This document shows positions 13,789-26,170 of a DNA stretch of 64,000 nucleotides, one piece after another. The notes beneath the pieces are model-generated. The model worked only from the letters and a program-made list of their open reading frames with translations. It did not search any database and was not told the origin of the DNA. The first letter of the stretch is position 1. Every line of letters begins with the position of its first letter. The stretch comes from Micropterus salmoides. Lineage: Eukaryota; Chordata; Actinopteri; Centrarchiformes; Centrarchidae. The translations under genes were made by a program, and so were the position numbers. The DNA is taken from positions 20,144,457 through 20,208,456 of the forward strand of contig NW_024040707.1 of assembly GCF_014851395.1 (NCBI RefSeq). Direction: 5' to 3'.

Positions 13789-13860
13789 GAATATTTATAT
13801 TTCCACATCCGAGTGAACAGCACAGCCAGTGTCTGGTTGATGGGGAATATTTATGTTTCC
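13789..13860. repeat. Pair of 16-bp AT-rich motifs
   Basis: GAATATTTATATTTCC (13,789-13,804) and GAATATTTATGTTTCC (13,845-13,860) differ at one base and start 56 bp apart. TATTTATA in the first copy fits the MEF2 core. They could be paired factor sites or chance. Confidence 0.6.
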
Positions 13861-14099
13861 TGTCTTCACCTTCAATTAGTTTGACAGCTCTAAAGCAGCC
13901 CGGGTGTCACAACCTGCCCCCACCACGTAGACAGGAGCTGTTAGATTGGTTTACAGTAGGGATGAGTCGTGATTGGGTAGTGGTGGCCCCAGCACCGGTA
14001 CACTAGTTTGTAATTTACCTCCTATTGTCAACATTGAAGATCCTCCACCTCAGGAGCTGACCTCCTGCTGGCTCCTCTGCTTATTGTTCAATTGATAAG

Positions 14100-14101
<2 letters not shown>

Positions 14102-14139
<38 letters not shown>
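14102..14139. repeat. (GT)19 microsatellite
   Basis: A nearly pure GT array in the first coding intron. Confidence 0.95.
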
Positions 14140-17100
14140 TTTCCTCCTATTCTTGGTCATTGGTAGCAGCCTTTCCTGCAATCAGATTTGATGTGTGCAG
14201 CTTAGGCAGTCACAAATCCTGCAATGGATTATGCTTCACTAAATGTTAAATCCCTTTATAGCCGTCTAGTGACACACAATATGTAAAACTGACCACCCTC
14301 AGAGAGGGATTTGCACCTCCCCATACTTGGGGAGAGGGAAAATGTTGGTGTTGGAAAGCAGTGCCGAAAACCGAAAGAAATTGTGAACCATAATACTGTT
14401 TGATTGCTTTTGTCACAGGGAGTTTTAGAAACATACAGGCCCATGTCAACACATAAAAAATAACAGGTAAGCTAGTATTGAAACCATCTGCACACTCCCA
14501 ATCTCCAGCCACCCTGCAGTCTCTCTGCTTAGCCTTTTTATCCCTTGAAGATGGGTTCAGGCGGCTTAGTGCACATCGATTGGATAGGGAAGGGTGGAAG
14601 GAGAAGTGCAATGAACCAATAGGTGGGCCTGCAGCTAACTCTAGCTCTGGTGCCGTTTAAAAAGGATGGAGGAGTGTGTCTATGGTGGTGCCCAGGGGTC
14701 TGTGTCCTGGGCCATTTGTATGGTCGGCTGCTGGGGCGAACAGCCCGATGCAGTGCAAGCAGATGCCAAATTGATCTGTGCCCTGTGGCTGAGCTTTCAC
14801 CACTTCCCCAGGCCCGGCCAGACACCTCCATTGCCTGTTCTCTAAACTTGTACGCCCCCCCCAGATTATAGATCCTCTCTCTGGAGATTATACACTCTGC
14901 CATGGGGGGATCAATAGAAGACACCCTAGAAGCACGGACACACACAAAGAACAGCACACACTCACACACCCACAGTACGCTGATAACCAGTAGTTGTGCA
15001 CACTCACAAATGTACTGTAACACATATACATGCACACTAACACATATACAAGGCATGCTTTTAACTGTCATTGACATGGCCGCTATCTCTGACAAGCACA
15101 TTCTGCAACACACAAGCTCAGCCAAATATATACAAACGCAGTACTATCCACATTGCTCATCCCTCTCTCTCCACTGCAGCAGGACTCTGCTTGGCACTGC
15201 AGGCGGCAGGCTGGAATAGCATGTCTACTTCTTTCCTAACTGGCTGGCTGTTCTGTTTAAAATGGAGAGAGCTAATGGAAAACACCTGCCCCCCCCCCCC
15301 CCCCCCCCGCGCCCTTCTACCTCACTTTATGTCACACAACATGGCTGCCACCCTGCTGTCAGGGCGATAAAGACAAGACTTGATTTAATTTAGTAATTTC
15401 CTTTTATAAAGTGAGTGTTTGTGTGGTATAATACAGAGAGAGCCCAGGCTAGTCTGAGAAACACCTTGTGTGTGTATGCGTGTTGGGGGAGTTGTTGATG
15501 TGGACAGCTGGCGCTTCTTGCCGCAGCCACCACAGAACCCTAGGGATAGCGTGTGTGTGTCACTGTATAGTGTCATGTGCACACACAGTAAGCTGTGCAG
15601 CAGGAGTATGTCTGACACACACATGTAGAGATGGATAACCAGCCCCTCCCTTCCTCTCTCCCTCCTCCTCTTCAAACTCAGGACCAACTGTTGGCAATAA
15701 CAAAAAACCTGCCATGTTCTTTATGTTTGCAAGGGCTTCAGTTTTTCTTTCCTGAAAATGTGTCTGCTGCAATTTTCTTCATGTTTTATGTAATGTACCT
15801 GTGTCGGTGCAAATGCTGACATTTATTAACCATGTCGGGTGTTGACCAGATGCAACAGATCCACAGTAGGTCTCTTCCATTATATATTTTTAACTGTGCA
15901 ATTTTACAAACTTAATAATACAAGAGGATTTTGCGCAAGTATAAAATTTTATTTCTCGTGAAGCCAGTATAATGGGGTTCAGTGAGTGTTGGATTGGGTA
16001 TTTTAGAGCCAAGACACCGCAGGCTAGAGCTCGATTAGCATAGCACATCCCCTCTGCTACAAAGGCTAGCTGTCGATAAGTTTGCTGTTTCCAGTCAAGC
16101 TAACATGAGGGACAAGCCCTTGGAGTCATCTCATATTGAATAGCAGTGTGAATCTGTAGCCTGTCGCTAACAGAACAGATCTATTTTTAAAAAGGCCCTC
16201 TCTGCTCTCCCATCTCTCCCCACGCTAGAGACTCTGGGAAAAGGGCTTTTTAGTGAAATCCAACCACCTGCCGACTGCTAAATGAGAAAGCGTGGGCTAG
16301 CCGAGAGGGAAAGGAGCGGTGGGGGTTTGGGGGGTTGTCAAAGAGCCTCTGTTCTCCCCTAGGAGCTCAGTCAGCTGTAGGCCTGCCCTATTGTGGAGAT
16401 CCGATGGTATCGCTTGCCAGGTATTTCCCACTGCTTTTCCAGTGAGAAGAAGGGAGAGCTGTTGGACTTGTGGATGAGGAGATAGGAAGGAAAACTGGGC
16501 AAGAATCTGTGTCCGTGTGCCTCCAGGCTTTGACTGCCTGTTAAGCACCCCCCTCACCCACCCTTGGACCGGCCCAGCAGGAAGTGGCACAAGGCAGCCT
16601 TGGTCATCAGCTGGTCTCCTTCGCTGGTGGATCAGTAATAACACCAGTCTCCCTCTTTCACGGCCCTCTGGTCCACTCACACTCCTGTGGCTCCATTATT
16701 GCATTCCTTGTGCTATTTAATTGTAGGATCAGTACACTCAAGGGGGGGTAGCTTTGCTAAAGCCGTGCACTTCTCCACCGCGTGTGTGCCTCTGTGCACT
16801 GCCAGTTTGAGCCTAGCACCACTTTTAACAATGCAGGTGCGTCCTGCCTCATGGATAACACTCGCCACCTGCAAGCATGGCTTTAAAAAAATGCTCCCCT
16901 TGATTTAATAAGCCTGCCTTGTGTCCTAAAATATGCTGATATTCTTGCTGTGTTTAGCTGATCTCATTCCACAGCACCAAACAACCACCCCCATCACTGT
17001 TTACAAAACACTGGCATATACGACTATGTTCACAATGTGACTTTTACATTGATGGCGGCTCGTAAAAGAAAGCCAAGCTGGTATTATCTAAGATCCCCCC

Positions 17101-19824
17101 TGCTGAAATGCTGCAGCAAATTAAACAGCGTCTTATTTGCTTGATACAGAGAGAGTAGGACACGGCTCTTTTACTGAGGCTAGGTGTGTTTTAGATTAGA
17201 CATGCTTGGCAGCCATAAGAGAATGGCTGGCTGAACAATGAGCTACAGCTGAGAAAATTGTTGTGGGTGTGTTGCAGGGTTATAACAATGAATATTCCGT
17301 TGCTTAAATTGTGTGCAGTGACGACGTTCACGATCAGGTTTCAGTGCTCGAGTCTAAGGAAATGCGCTCAGCAGCTTCATGATTATCTCCCTGTGTCATA
17401 TAAGTATCACATTCTCTCTTGCTCACTATCTGTCTGGGTGGTGTGGCGGTCGGCAGTGGATTGTAGGGTGGAGGTCACTAGAAGAAGCGAAACTCACGGC
17501 TGCTGAGGGAGTGAGAGCAGTTCTACTACAAAGGCCCGGCTGTGGTTCTCCCTCCTACAGCGAAGGTTGCATCCATCCAACGAGCGCACACTTCAATCCT
17601 AAACAAAACTGCCCATCCCCCCACATAGACCCCCACCACAGCTAAACCTCACGTCCCTCCCCTTTCCACTTCTCCACTTGAGCAGGGAGACCCACTTCCA
17701 AATGCACAAAATGGCAGGAATGTTTAACAAGCCAGGCAGACCCTGGAGGAGCACCCCCCCCCACCCCCCAACACCCTCCATTGCCTCCTTTTCAAACGTT
17801 AACTCGTTTTTAACTTTCACATTCATTGAGATTCGTGTTATAGTCGCTTTTTCAGTGAAATGCCCTTGAGGTAGTAGACTTTTAGTGCCCAGGATGAATT
17901 CAAAATGTGCTATTGACGTTCGAAGAATAGACTCGCTTGCTGTCTGCGAATGATTAAACTAGATCCCTGTCTCTCCCCCCCACCACCACCACCTATCTTT
18001 TTCACTCTCGCTGTCTGTTCTTTATGCCTGTTGATGTGCTCTGGGGTGTAGACGCGGAGATCTGGCCTCTCTAAATGAATGTGCCGACGAGGTGAAGGGA
18101 CACTAAACCCTAATTCCCCCGATTTGACTCCTCTGAAACATGTCATCTCATTCAGATTAGTCTCTTTTGTTCTCTGCCCTCCCTCTCCCACCCGCCCCCG
18201 CTCTCTCCCTCCTGCTACCCTCCTTCTCCTCCTCCTCCTCTCGCTTCTCTCTGTCTCTCTCAACACACACACTGTGTTGCTCACAGATCACACAATAGCA
18301 CTGATGGATATTTTCATTCATGTTATCTTGTAAATGACTTCCAGGGATGGTGTAGAGGAGGGAGAAAAGGGTGGAGAGGGGAAAAGCGAGAAGAGGGCAG
18401 TAGTGAGAGAGATATAATGCGTCACTCGAAGCCAGCGAGGGCGATAAACCCCCCTCCCCTTAGAACAGCTCATTCAGCCCACAGCAGATAACAAGCCCAC
18501 CCTGGGGTTACACACAAACGCACACACACACAGGTTCTCAAAAAACAAAGCCCATGATGTCACAGGCGCACTCGTACACACCAGCCCTCTACAAATGGTA
18601 TCTTGGGTGTCAGAGCCATTTAATATCTTTGCCACCCCTCTTTTCCTCTGCGAGCGGTAAGATAAACCACAGCCAAATCGATAACTCTGTTGACACAAAC
18701 AAATAAATAACAGATGATGGCACTGTCAGTCACTGAAAAATGCTAGCCGCACATCTTTTGTTAGGGAAAGCGTGGCTCAGTCCGTCTGCGAGGAACAGCT
18801 CCCCGTGTGTTTTAGTGAAATGAGCACCAGCACTTTCCTGCAAATCTTAGATCAAACGAGATTGTCCGTCTTCATGGCCTTGCTTATGTGTTCACGTTAG
18901 TAAGGGTGCTACGCTCTGTTGCACCAGCCTTGGGAGCAGTTAAATAGTTTGCTACATTGCTTCCATTTGACTAGAAGGTCACTTTTCAGTGTGCGATCTA
19001 TTGTTCAATCAATTAACTGTGCTTTGCCTGTTAAGGATGTCCGAACTGTCTTTTACAGATTATTTTAACAAAAAAAAAAAGGTAAATGGGAGACTATTAC
19101 ACCAATATGACTTTTCTGAATTCAAATCTCTTTTTTTCTATAATAATTCTAGCCCTTGGCTGTTTTTGAAAAATTACTGTGCCAGGCTTAGCAGTAACTA
19201 TTAGCCACGTACCCCGCCACCTCCTCCTTTTCTTCTCCACTGAAGTGGCTGTCTGTTTTTGTCCCTTGTAGCGTGAATGTTTTTGTTAAGGAGATGAGAG
19301 TTCACGACCTGGCCATACCACCAGTCACTTTCAGTTTAACAGCACAACACAGCCGGGCAGGGCCACCTCCTCTCACACAATGTGAGAAGGCTGCTTTTAA
19401 CACCGCAGGGTTATGTAATTTGACAACATTTTAAAACACGTATTAAAGGACAGGAGGTGGATTTATGTTTATTTTTTGTTTCACCGCTATGCTAACCCAA
19501 AGCTTACTGGACATGCAATGACAGAAGTTGTCATTTTGTAGGAACGAGTTACAGTGATGATTGGGGGGGTGGAATGGGGTTAAAGCCAGTATTGCTCACT
19601 GGTGTATAAATGGAGTGGAACAATAACATAATTCCCCTTGGGCGTAATGTTTGCTTTGGAAAGGCAACCTTGTAGCGCTCCAAAAGTCCTTAATCCTATT
19701 ACTCGCATTCCAATTGAATTTGACTCAAGGAGAAAAATGTCTTTTCAGCAGAGGTAACAGCACGCAAAATAATACATTACTGAGTCTGGCTGCATTAAAA
19801 ATATGAAAGCTTTGGGAAGTGTGA

Positions 19825-20076
<252 letters not shown>

Positions 20077-23000
20077 TAATGAGAAAAAATGCGAGAAGAA
20101 ATTAGGGCAATGATGTTATGTGCATCATAATTAGGAGATTCAGGTGCAGAGCGGCACAATTTTGTTACTATGTATAAGTCTGATGAGAAGAGAATACAAA
20201 TCAAAGTGAAATACAATTTACAATCAGTTTGTATCCTCAGGTTTGTTTTTAAAGGGTCATGTGGACAAATAAAAATCCCTCTGAGAATCGAGCTTGAATA
20301 ATAACCACCTTTGCGATCCACTGGCTGCGTAATAATGCTTGTAATGGAAATAAAGATGTTTGTCGATGCACTTAATTGATTTAATGAAGGAGACCTTCAC
20401 CAGTTTTCAATTTATTTTTTTACAACATAATGTGGCCAAATTGCCTCTTTTGCTGAATAAAGAAAGAAATTAGTTTTTAATTTGCTACTGAGAATGGCTG
20501 ATTCATCAGGCTCGGTCAGTTTAGTCAAGTGGCGCTTGTTTTCTCTGCAGTAGGACACCCAAAATGTATCACACATGTAATTGATTTTCCCACACTGCAT
20601 TTTCTGTTTGCTGAAGGGGATGCTGCATTTGAGTTCACCCAACGGATTTGTCTCTGTTCATGTTGATGAAAAGGGATGTGACATTATGGTTGAAAATATG
20701 TGGTTAGATGTCAACAGATAGTCGACTGTAATGACATGATGTTTTAGAAATGACTTCCATACAGGTGATGGTTTTCTGGAAGCACTTGTATTCTCGAACT
20801 GGATGAGTAATGATGGTTGGCCCCATATGGGATTTTTCAGTGCACCCAAACAAGCGTTTCTTTTGGCTGGGAAATTGTGTCAGTCAAGTTCATCAAATGT
20901 GAACTTACCGGTGAGGCCTGAAGCCGATTATGCATCTGAAAGTGATTGTTTTGAATTAGTCCTTTGCATGGTTTCCAACTTCCATGAATGGAGAGGTCTA
21001 CTGGAATATGAAATCGATGGGTCTGTGTTGCCAAATGAAGCAGCATCTAACCCTGCTGGAGAGAGCATTGCCTGTCTTTTAACAGGTTGGTTGTTTAAGC
21101 AGAGTGAGCAGTGAGGGGCGGCCTAGCCCCAGGGGGCCAAAGTAATGGCTGCCAACAGCAAGGGTGATGATGGGAGGTCAGCTAAGAGGCCACACACAGC
21201 ATTTTTGGAAAAGGTGGAATATTTGTATGTGTGTGTGTGTGTGTATGCATTTGAGATAAGTGTGTTGGCACTTTTGTTTCTAATGTGAATACTTTAGCGT
21301 GTGAAGGGCAGTTGTTGTGTGTAGACGGGGTTTTAAGGTGAGCTGCAGGCCTCACAGAGAGCAGAAGACATCCAGGCCCCACAGCAGCAGGGCTTTAATC
21401 GGATTGCTGCTAGAGAGTGCTGAGGACGGCAGTAACCTTTCCTCGTGCACGCACATGCGCATTCAAACTCTCGCACAAAAACCCATGCACCTGCACCCTT
21501 GATTAAGAGCGCCCGAAGAGGTCTGGGGCAGACAGAGGTAATTGTCCAGGGAGAGAGAGAGAGGGACTGCCTACATTAGCTGACCTCTCTCTCCCTTTTC
21601 TCGTACCCTCTCTTTCTCTCTCTGCGTCTCCTGCTCTCTGTTTCTCCCTCCCCCCATTCCATCTGTAATTAATGAACAGCCATCTGCATGCCTGTATGTG
21701 TTTGAGCAGACTGTACCCTTGTCCTCCTATGTTAAAACAACAAGCCCCGCTGGCTCTCTAAACAAGTACAGTGTTTTTCAATGAGCTCACTTTGTCGCCA
21801 GGCTACAAATCACAAATGATTGGCACTACATTGGAAACTCATAATCTCTATCTCTACTAGCCCAGAACAAAATCCTCTTTTAGGATGATAGCTGATTTAG
21901 GTTGTAATTGCACACGTTGGTATAAACTACCATCTAGCTGCCCAACCTCGAACCCCCCCCCCCCTCCCGACACCCTGCGCTGAAAACTAGAGCACAGGCT
22001 TGCGCCTTTGGGAGGAAGAAAAAAATGTTCATCCACTCGTTCTCCTCTGTTGTGGGACATAATGGTCAGCGCAATCTCATTTCCTTCTCTTGCTGTAATA
22101 TATTGAAAAGGACAACAGGCAACTTGATATCCATGTGAGTGAATCACACATTGGACATCAACTCCTTCTCTTTATTTCCTATTCTCTTATCCCTCCCTGC
22201 CTCTGTCTCCAACCCCCACTTGTTCTTGCTGCACAAATTATCGATCAACCCCCCTCTGGTAGGGAAGCAGGGCTTTGGAGGCGCAGCAGAGGGGGAGGAA
22301 ATTTCATTGGTCCTGAACCAAACAATCTCGTCAATATTGCCCCTCTCCCACCCTTCCCATTTTTCCTGTCTCTCTCTCTCCTCCCTTAGTCTTTAGGCTG
22401 TAACAGTCTCTCTCGTGTACTTTATCTAATGACCTGTGAATCCAATTAGTGGTGTGCAGAAATCCCGAATGCAGCCATCAATCTCCCCCGCATGGGGAAG
22501 AACAAGGACTGAAGCCCGCCTCTCTGTGTCTTTATATATTTCTCTCAATGTCTGTCTTCTCTGCATTGTGATGATTCTGAGACTAGTCGTGTTGCGTGTT
22601 TCTTTGTTGCGTCATCAGCAGTAACACATGCCAAATAAAAAAATGTAATTCTGCAGCATTATTGATGTCATTTTTAGACTTGGAGGTCAATCCTTTTCCG
22701 TAGTTTGTTTACTCCACATTGGCAGCTGTGGTGCCCACTGTAACCTCTGTGACATATCGATCCGGCTATATAGATTTCAGTCTCCTCCCTTCCTCCTAAA
22801 ATGTCTGCCCGGATACAGAGGTGACCTGTAGGAGGCCATTTTAACCATTGGAGGTATTAAACAAAATGAGGAGTGGAAGCAAAACACCAAAATGCAGCCA
22901 CTCCAATAATAATTACCTTCCGTGCCCAATGTTTAGATTTCTTGAAAAGGGAAGAATGTAATAACAATAGAAAACTTACAAAGCCTAGAAGGAAAGATAA

Positions 23001-23176
23001 GAAATTTAAAGCAAAACAATGAGAACAAGAGAAATATATAGACTAAATCATAAAATGTGAATTTAAGTGAATTAGGGACTAAAATTGCAGCTGACTACAA
23101 ATGCACACAAAACCGGTCTTTAAATGTATATTAAACATATGTGGGGAAAAAATGTGATCAGTCAGGTTAATTTATA

Positions 23177-23661
23177 GTTTTCAGTCATGTGACATGCGCG
23201 GTGACCTGGAGGGCAAAACAGACCAAGATAGCAGCTCATACCGGACTCCCTCGTAGAGATGCCGCAAAAGCAGTTAAATTTTATTTAGATCACCTCTAAA
23301 CTCAAGAAAAAGATACATATGGACACAAACTGCGTTTGGGAAGTGTTGGGAACTTGCGATCCATATACAGCACCCGCTGCCATATTTCCGCCGTTAAAAA
23401 CCGCCATGGTTCCTGCCAGCGCTCGACTGTGGTAATGTTTATGTTTGCCGTGTAGGGAATCCCTCGCCTAACACAGCTCAGGCTTGTCTCCTCGTCGATT
23501 ATTGCATCCAAAAGCACAACAACCATTCAGCATTTTGGCAACGCAAAAGTAACAGACTTAATGTAACAGCGTATCACTTGCTTCCTGGTTGGCGGGCAGC
23601 GGAAAATCTTTTTTGCCCTCCGTGGGGGCGTTTTCCTTGGAATGTGATGTCACATGAAAAC
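23177..23661. mobile_element. Candidate MITE with imperfect terminal inverted repeats
   Basis: The left end has GTTTTCA, then TGTGACAT, then GGAGGGCAAAA (23,177-23,220). The right end has their complements in mirrored order: TTTTGCCCTCC at 23,611-23,621, and ATGTCACA then TGAAAAC up to 23,661. Spacers between the paired blocks differ in length, so the arms are imperfect. The interior is CpG-richer than the surrounding AT-rich intron. I could not define a target duplication, and the true ends may lie further out. A 75-codon antisense frame inside has no recognisable domain. Confidence 0.5.
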
Positions 23662-26096
23662 CATGGGGGGCCAACAATCCCACAAGGGTTAGTTTCAATT
23701 TACACGCGGCGCCATGACCTTGTAATGTGTTTACAATCCATATTTGATGAGAGTAATGCTGTGTGTATGTACATATACATGTGTATGTCATTATATTGAT
23801 ATTCTGCATGATCTTAATATAAGTAGCGTGACCGTTGTTTGTGTGTGTGTGTGTGTGTGTGTACGTATTTATCTGGTTCACCACTGCGCATGCACACAGA
23901 GGTCTACGTGAGGAGAACAATAAGCCACCTGACAGCGCCTGAACACTGAACAATCTGCAGCCATATCTGCCCATTGACCCTGGCTTCACCAATCCATTCT
24001 GCTTTCTTACCTCGATTGTCTCCTCTGTCTCCATTTCTCTCCCTCTCCCTCTCTCATCTGTCTGTTTCCACACTTCGCCCTCCACCCCACCCCACCCATC
24101 CCCACTCCTCTTTATCTGCTGTCACTCACCTCCCTCCCTCCCTGCTTCCCTCCTCCCATACTATGCTCTAGTCATTGTGTCCATGTCCTCGAAGCTCATT
24201 GACCCCCCCCCCACCTCCCCTCTCTGCTTGTATCTAACCTCATTTGCCATTATTGGCCAAGTCAGCTGTGTTCCGTCCTCCCTCCCTCCCTCCCTTCCTT
24301 CTCCACATCCCTCTCTCTTACTCCCTCTGCTTTCTCCCAGCATCCCTGTCTCCCTCCCTCTTTCGCTAATGGGAGTGATTGCAGCGTTTCTCCCTCCGGG
24401 AACACAGGATTTAGGAGCCCAGTACGCCAGCACACACCCACATGCAGTCTCTCTCTCACTGTTGGCCGCACACACACATCTCTGCTCCTGGATCTCCCTG
24501 CTTATGGACATTTAATTAGATGCCGTGTACAATGCAATTATCTTGCCAGTAGTCCAGCTCATATGTTGCAGGCCTGATCAGCTTAAAAGGATGAGGGATT
24601 TTCTTCTTTGTCATATAACCAGTATAGAGAGAGAGAGAGAGTGTGTGTGTGTGTGTACTGATTCCATTGGTTTTCATTTTCTTTCATTCTCATCCTGGCA
24701 TCAGTGTAAAAACACAGTGTAAGGTTATAGTCATCTCAAGGTTGAGCACGCTCTGTTGGCACTGTGAGATGTGTGCGAGTTTATGTGATACTTTAAGCAT
24801 TCGCACATGTGACTAGTGAAAACTTGCTGTGATGCAGTGTGTTCGTTCAGACTTGCAGCACACTGCACGTGTGTTACGTTGTTGAAAGTAATTTATGTGT
24901 CAGTCTAATTGATGAGATGTGTTAAAACAAAAGGTGTACCAGGAAATGAAAACAAATTACCCATAAACCTTAGATCCTATTGATTAGTGTTTGGCGCCCT
25001 GCATCTTACATGCAAGAGTTGTGCATGTGGGTTTGCATGACCTCTGGATGACCAATCAGTGAGGAGGGACACAAATTATTTTAAAGAAACAACAAAAAAG
25101 CAGGGGCATCCTTATCACTCATATTGCTAGTTGTTATTAAAGTATCTTACAAAATTAGTGTCAGGTCTGAAGTGATTGGAAAGCCAAAACACTTAATTAG
25201 CACATAGCTAGAAAATATATGATAAAAATGGCTAGTTGTAGCAATATAGAGTGTGTGTGTGTAGTTTTCTAGATTTTCACTTAACATTGCAACATGACAC
25301 AATTATTTCTAGGACTGTAATAGAAAATAAACTCTATGAATTTGCTATGAATATGTTTTAAGGAAAAATACCACTCATTTATATGTCAGATGAAGGTTTT
25401 CCCTACAGTAATGTAGTAAAGTGTTTTTAAATACAAACTAGACAAAATTAGAAGATTTGTGCATGTTTGTGTTGGATGGGTATAACAGCATAGCTTTCCC
25501 AGTTGTCATGTTAACAGCGTGTGTACAACTCCACGTCACACACACACAAATAAACACACATGTACACACACCAAATGTTGATGTACATCTCACACAACTG
25601 TTTCCTGATGGTTTTAGCTGGTGCTTATCATATAGTCTTGGATAAAAGGGCCATGTATTCAAAGCCCCTAATTAAAAATGTTTGATAAAGATGCAAATAT
25701 ATGTGCATAAATATGCATGCTTAACCTGAACAGTTATTAGGTTGTCTGTGGACCCTCAGTATAGTCCTAATGGAAACCAAAATGCTGAGAATTAGCTTAA
25801 CAATGAGATCCACTAGCTAATTAGCTTGCGGCTAGCCTGTCTGCACATATTCAGATCCATGAAAAAAAAAAATCATTTAATGTGCAATGTGACATTGGTA
25901 AATGGCGTCCCTTTCCATCCCTCTGTTCCTTCGTCATATTTGTCCCTTTATGTAACGCTGCAGTTTCAAAGGTCTCATGATGCATGCAGCACTGAGTCAA
26001 TAACCACGTTTATACAGCCTATTCAGGGCGGGAATGTTGCACCATTATTCTGCCTCGTGTAAAACGTACAAACACGGAATGGGGGTGGGGTGGGGG

Positions 26097-26170
26097 GCAT
26101 TGTTGTTCGCCGTTAATCCGCCAGTGAAGGTAGCAACAGAGCCAAATCGACCTGTGCGGAACAACAATGC
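26097..26170. repeat. Inverted repeat in a CpG-richer patch, possible MITE remnant
   Basis: GCATTGTTGTTCGC at 26,097-26,110 pairs with GCGGAACAACAATGC at 26,156-26,170 with one bulged base, leaving a 45-nt loop. The surrounding 26.0-26.2 kb contains several CpGs and phrases typical of fish DNA-transposon remnants, but no target duplication was found. Confidence 0.4.

Noticed and set aside
14538..15125. 195-codon antisense frame
   Set aside because: Its residues come largely from CA/GT-rich and low-complexity DNA. There is no domain, no splice context and no resemblance to a known protein.
23558..24085. 175-codon antisense frame
   Set aside because: Crosses the end of the candidate MITE and a GT microsatellite; no recognisable domain.
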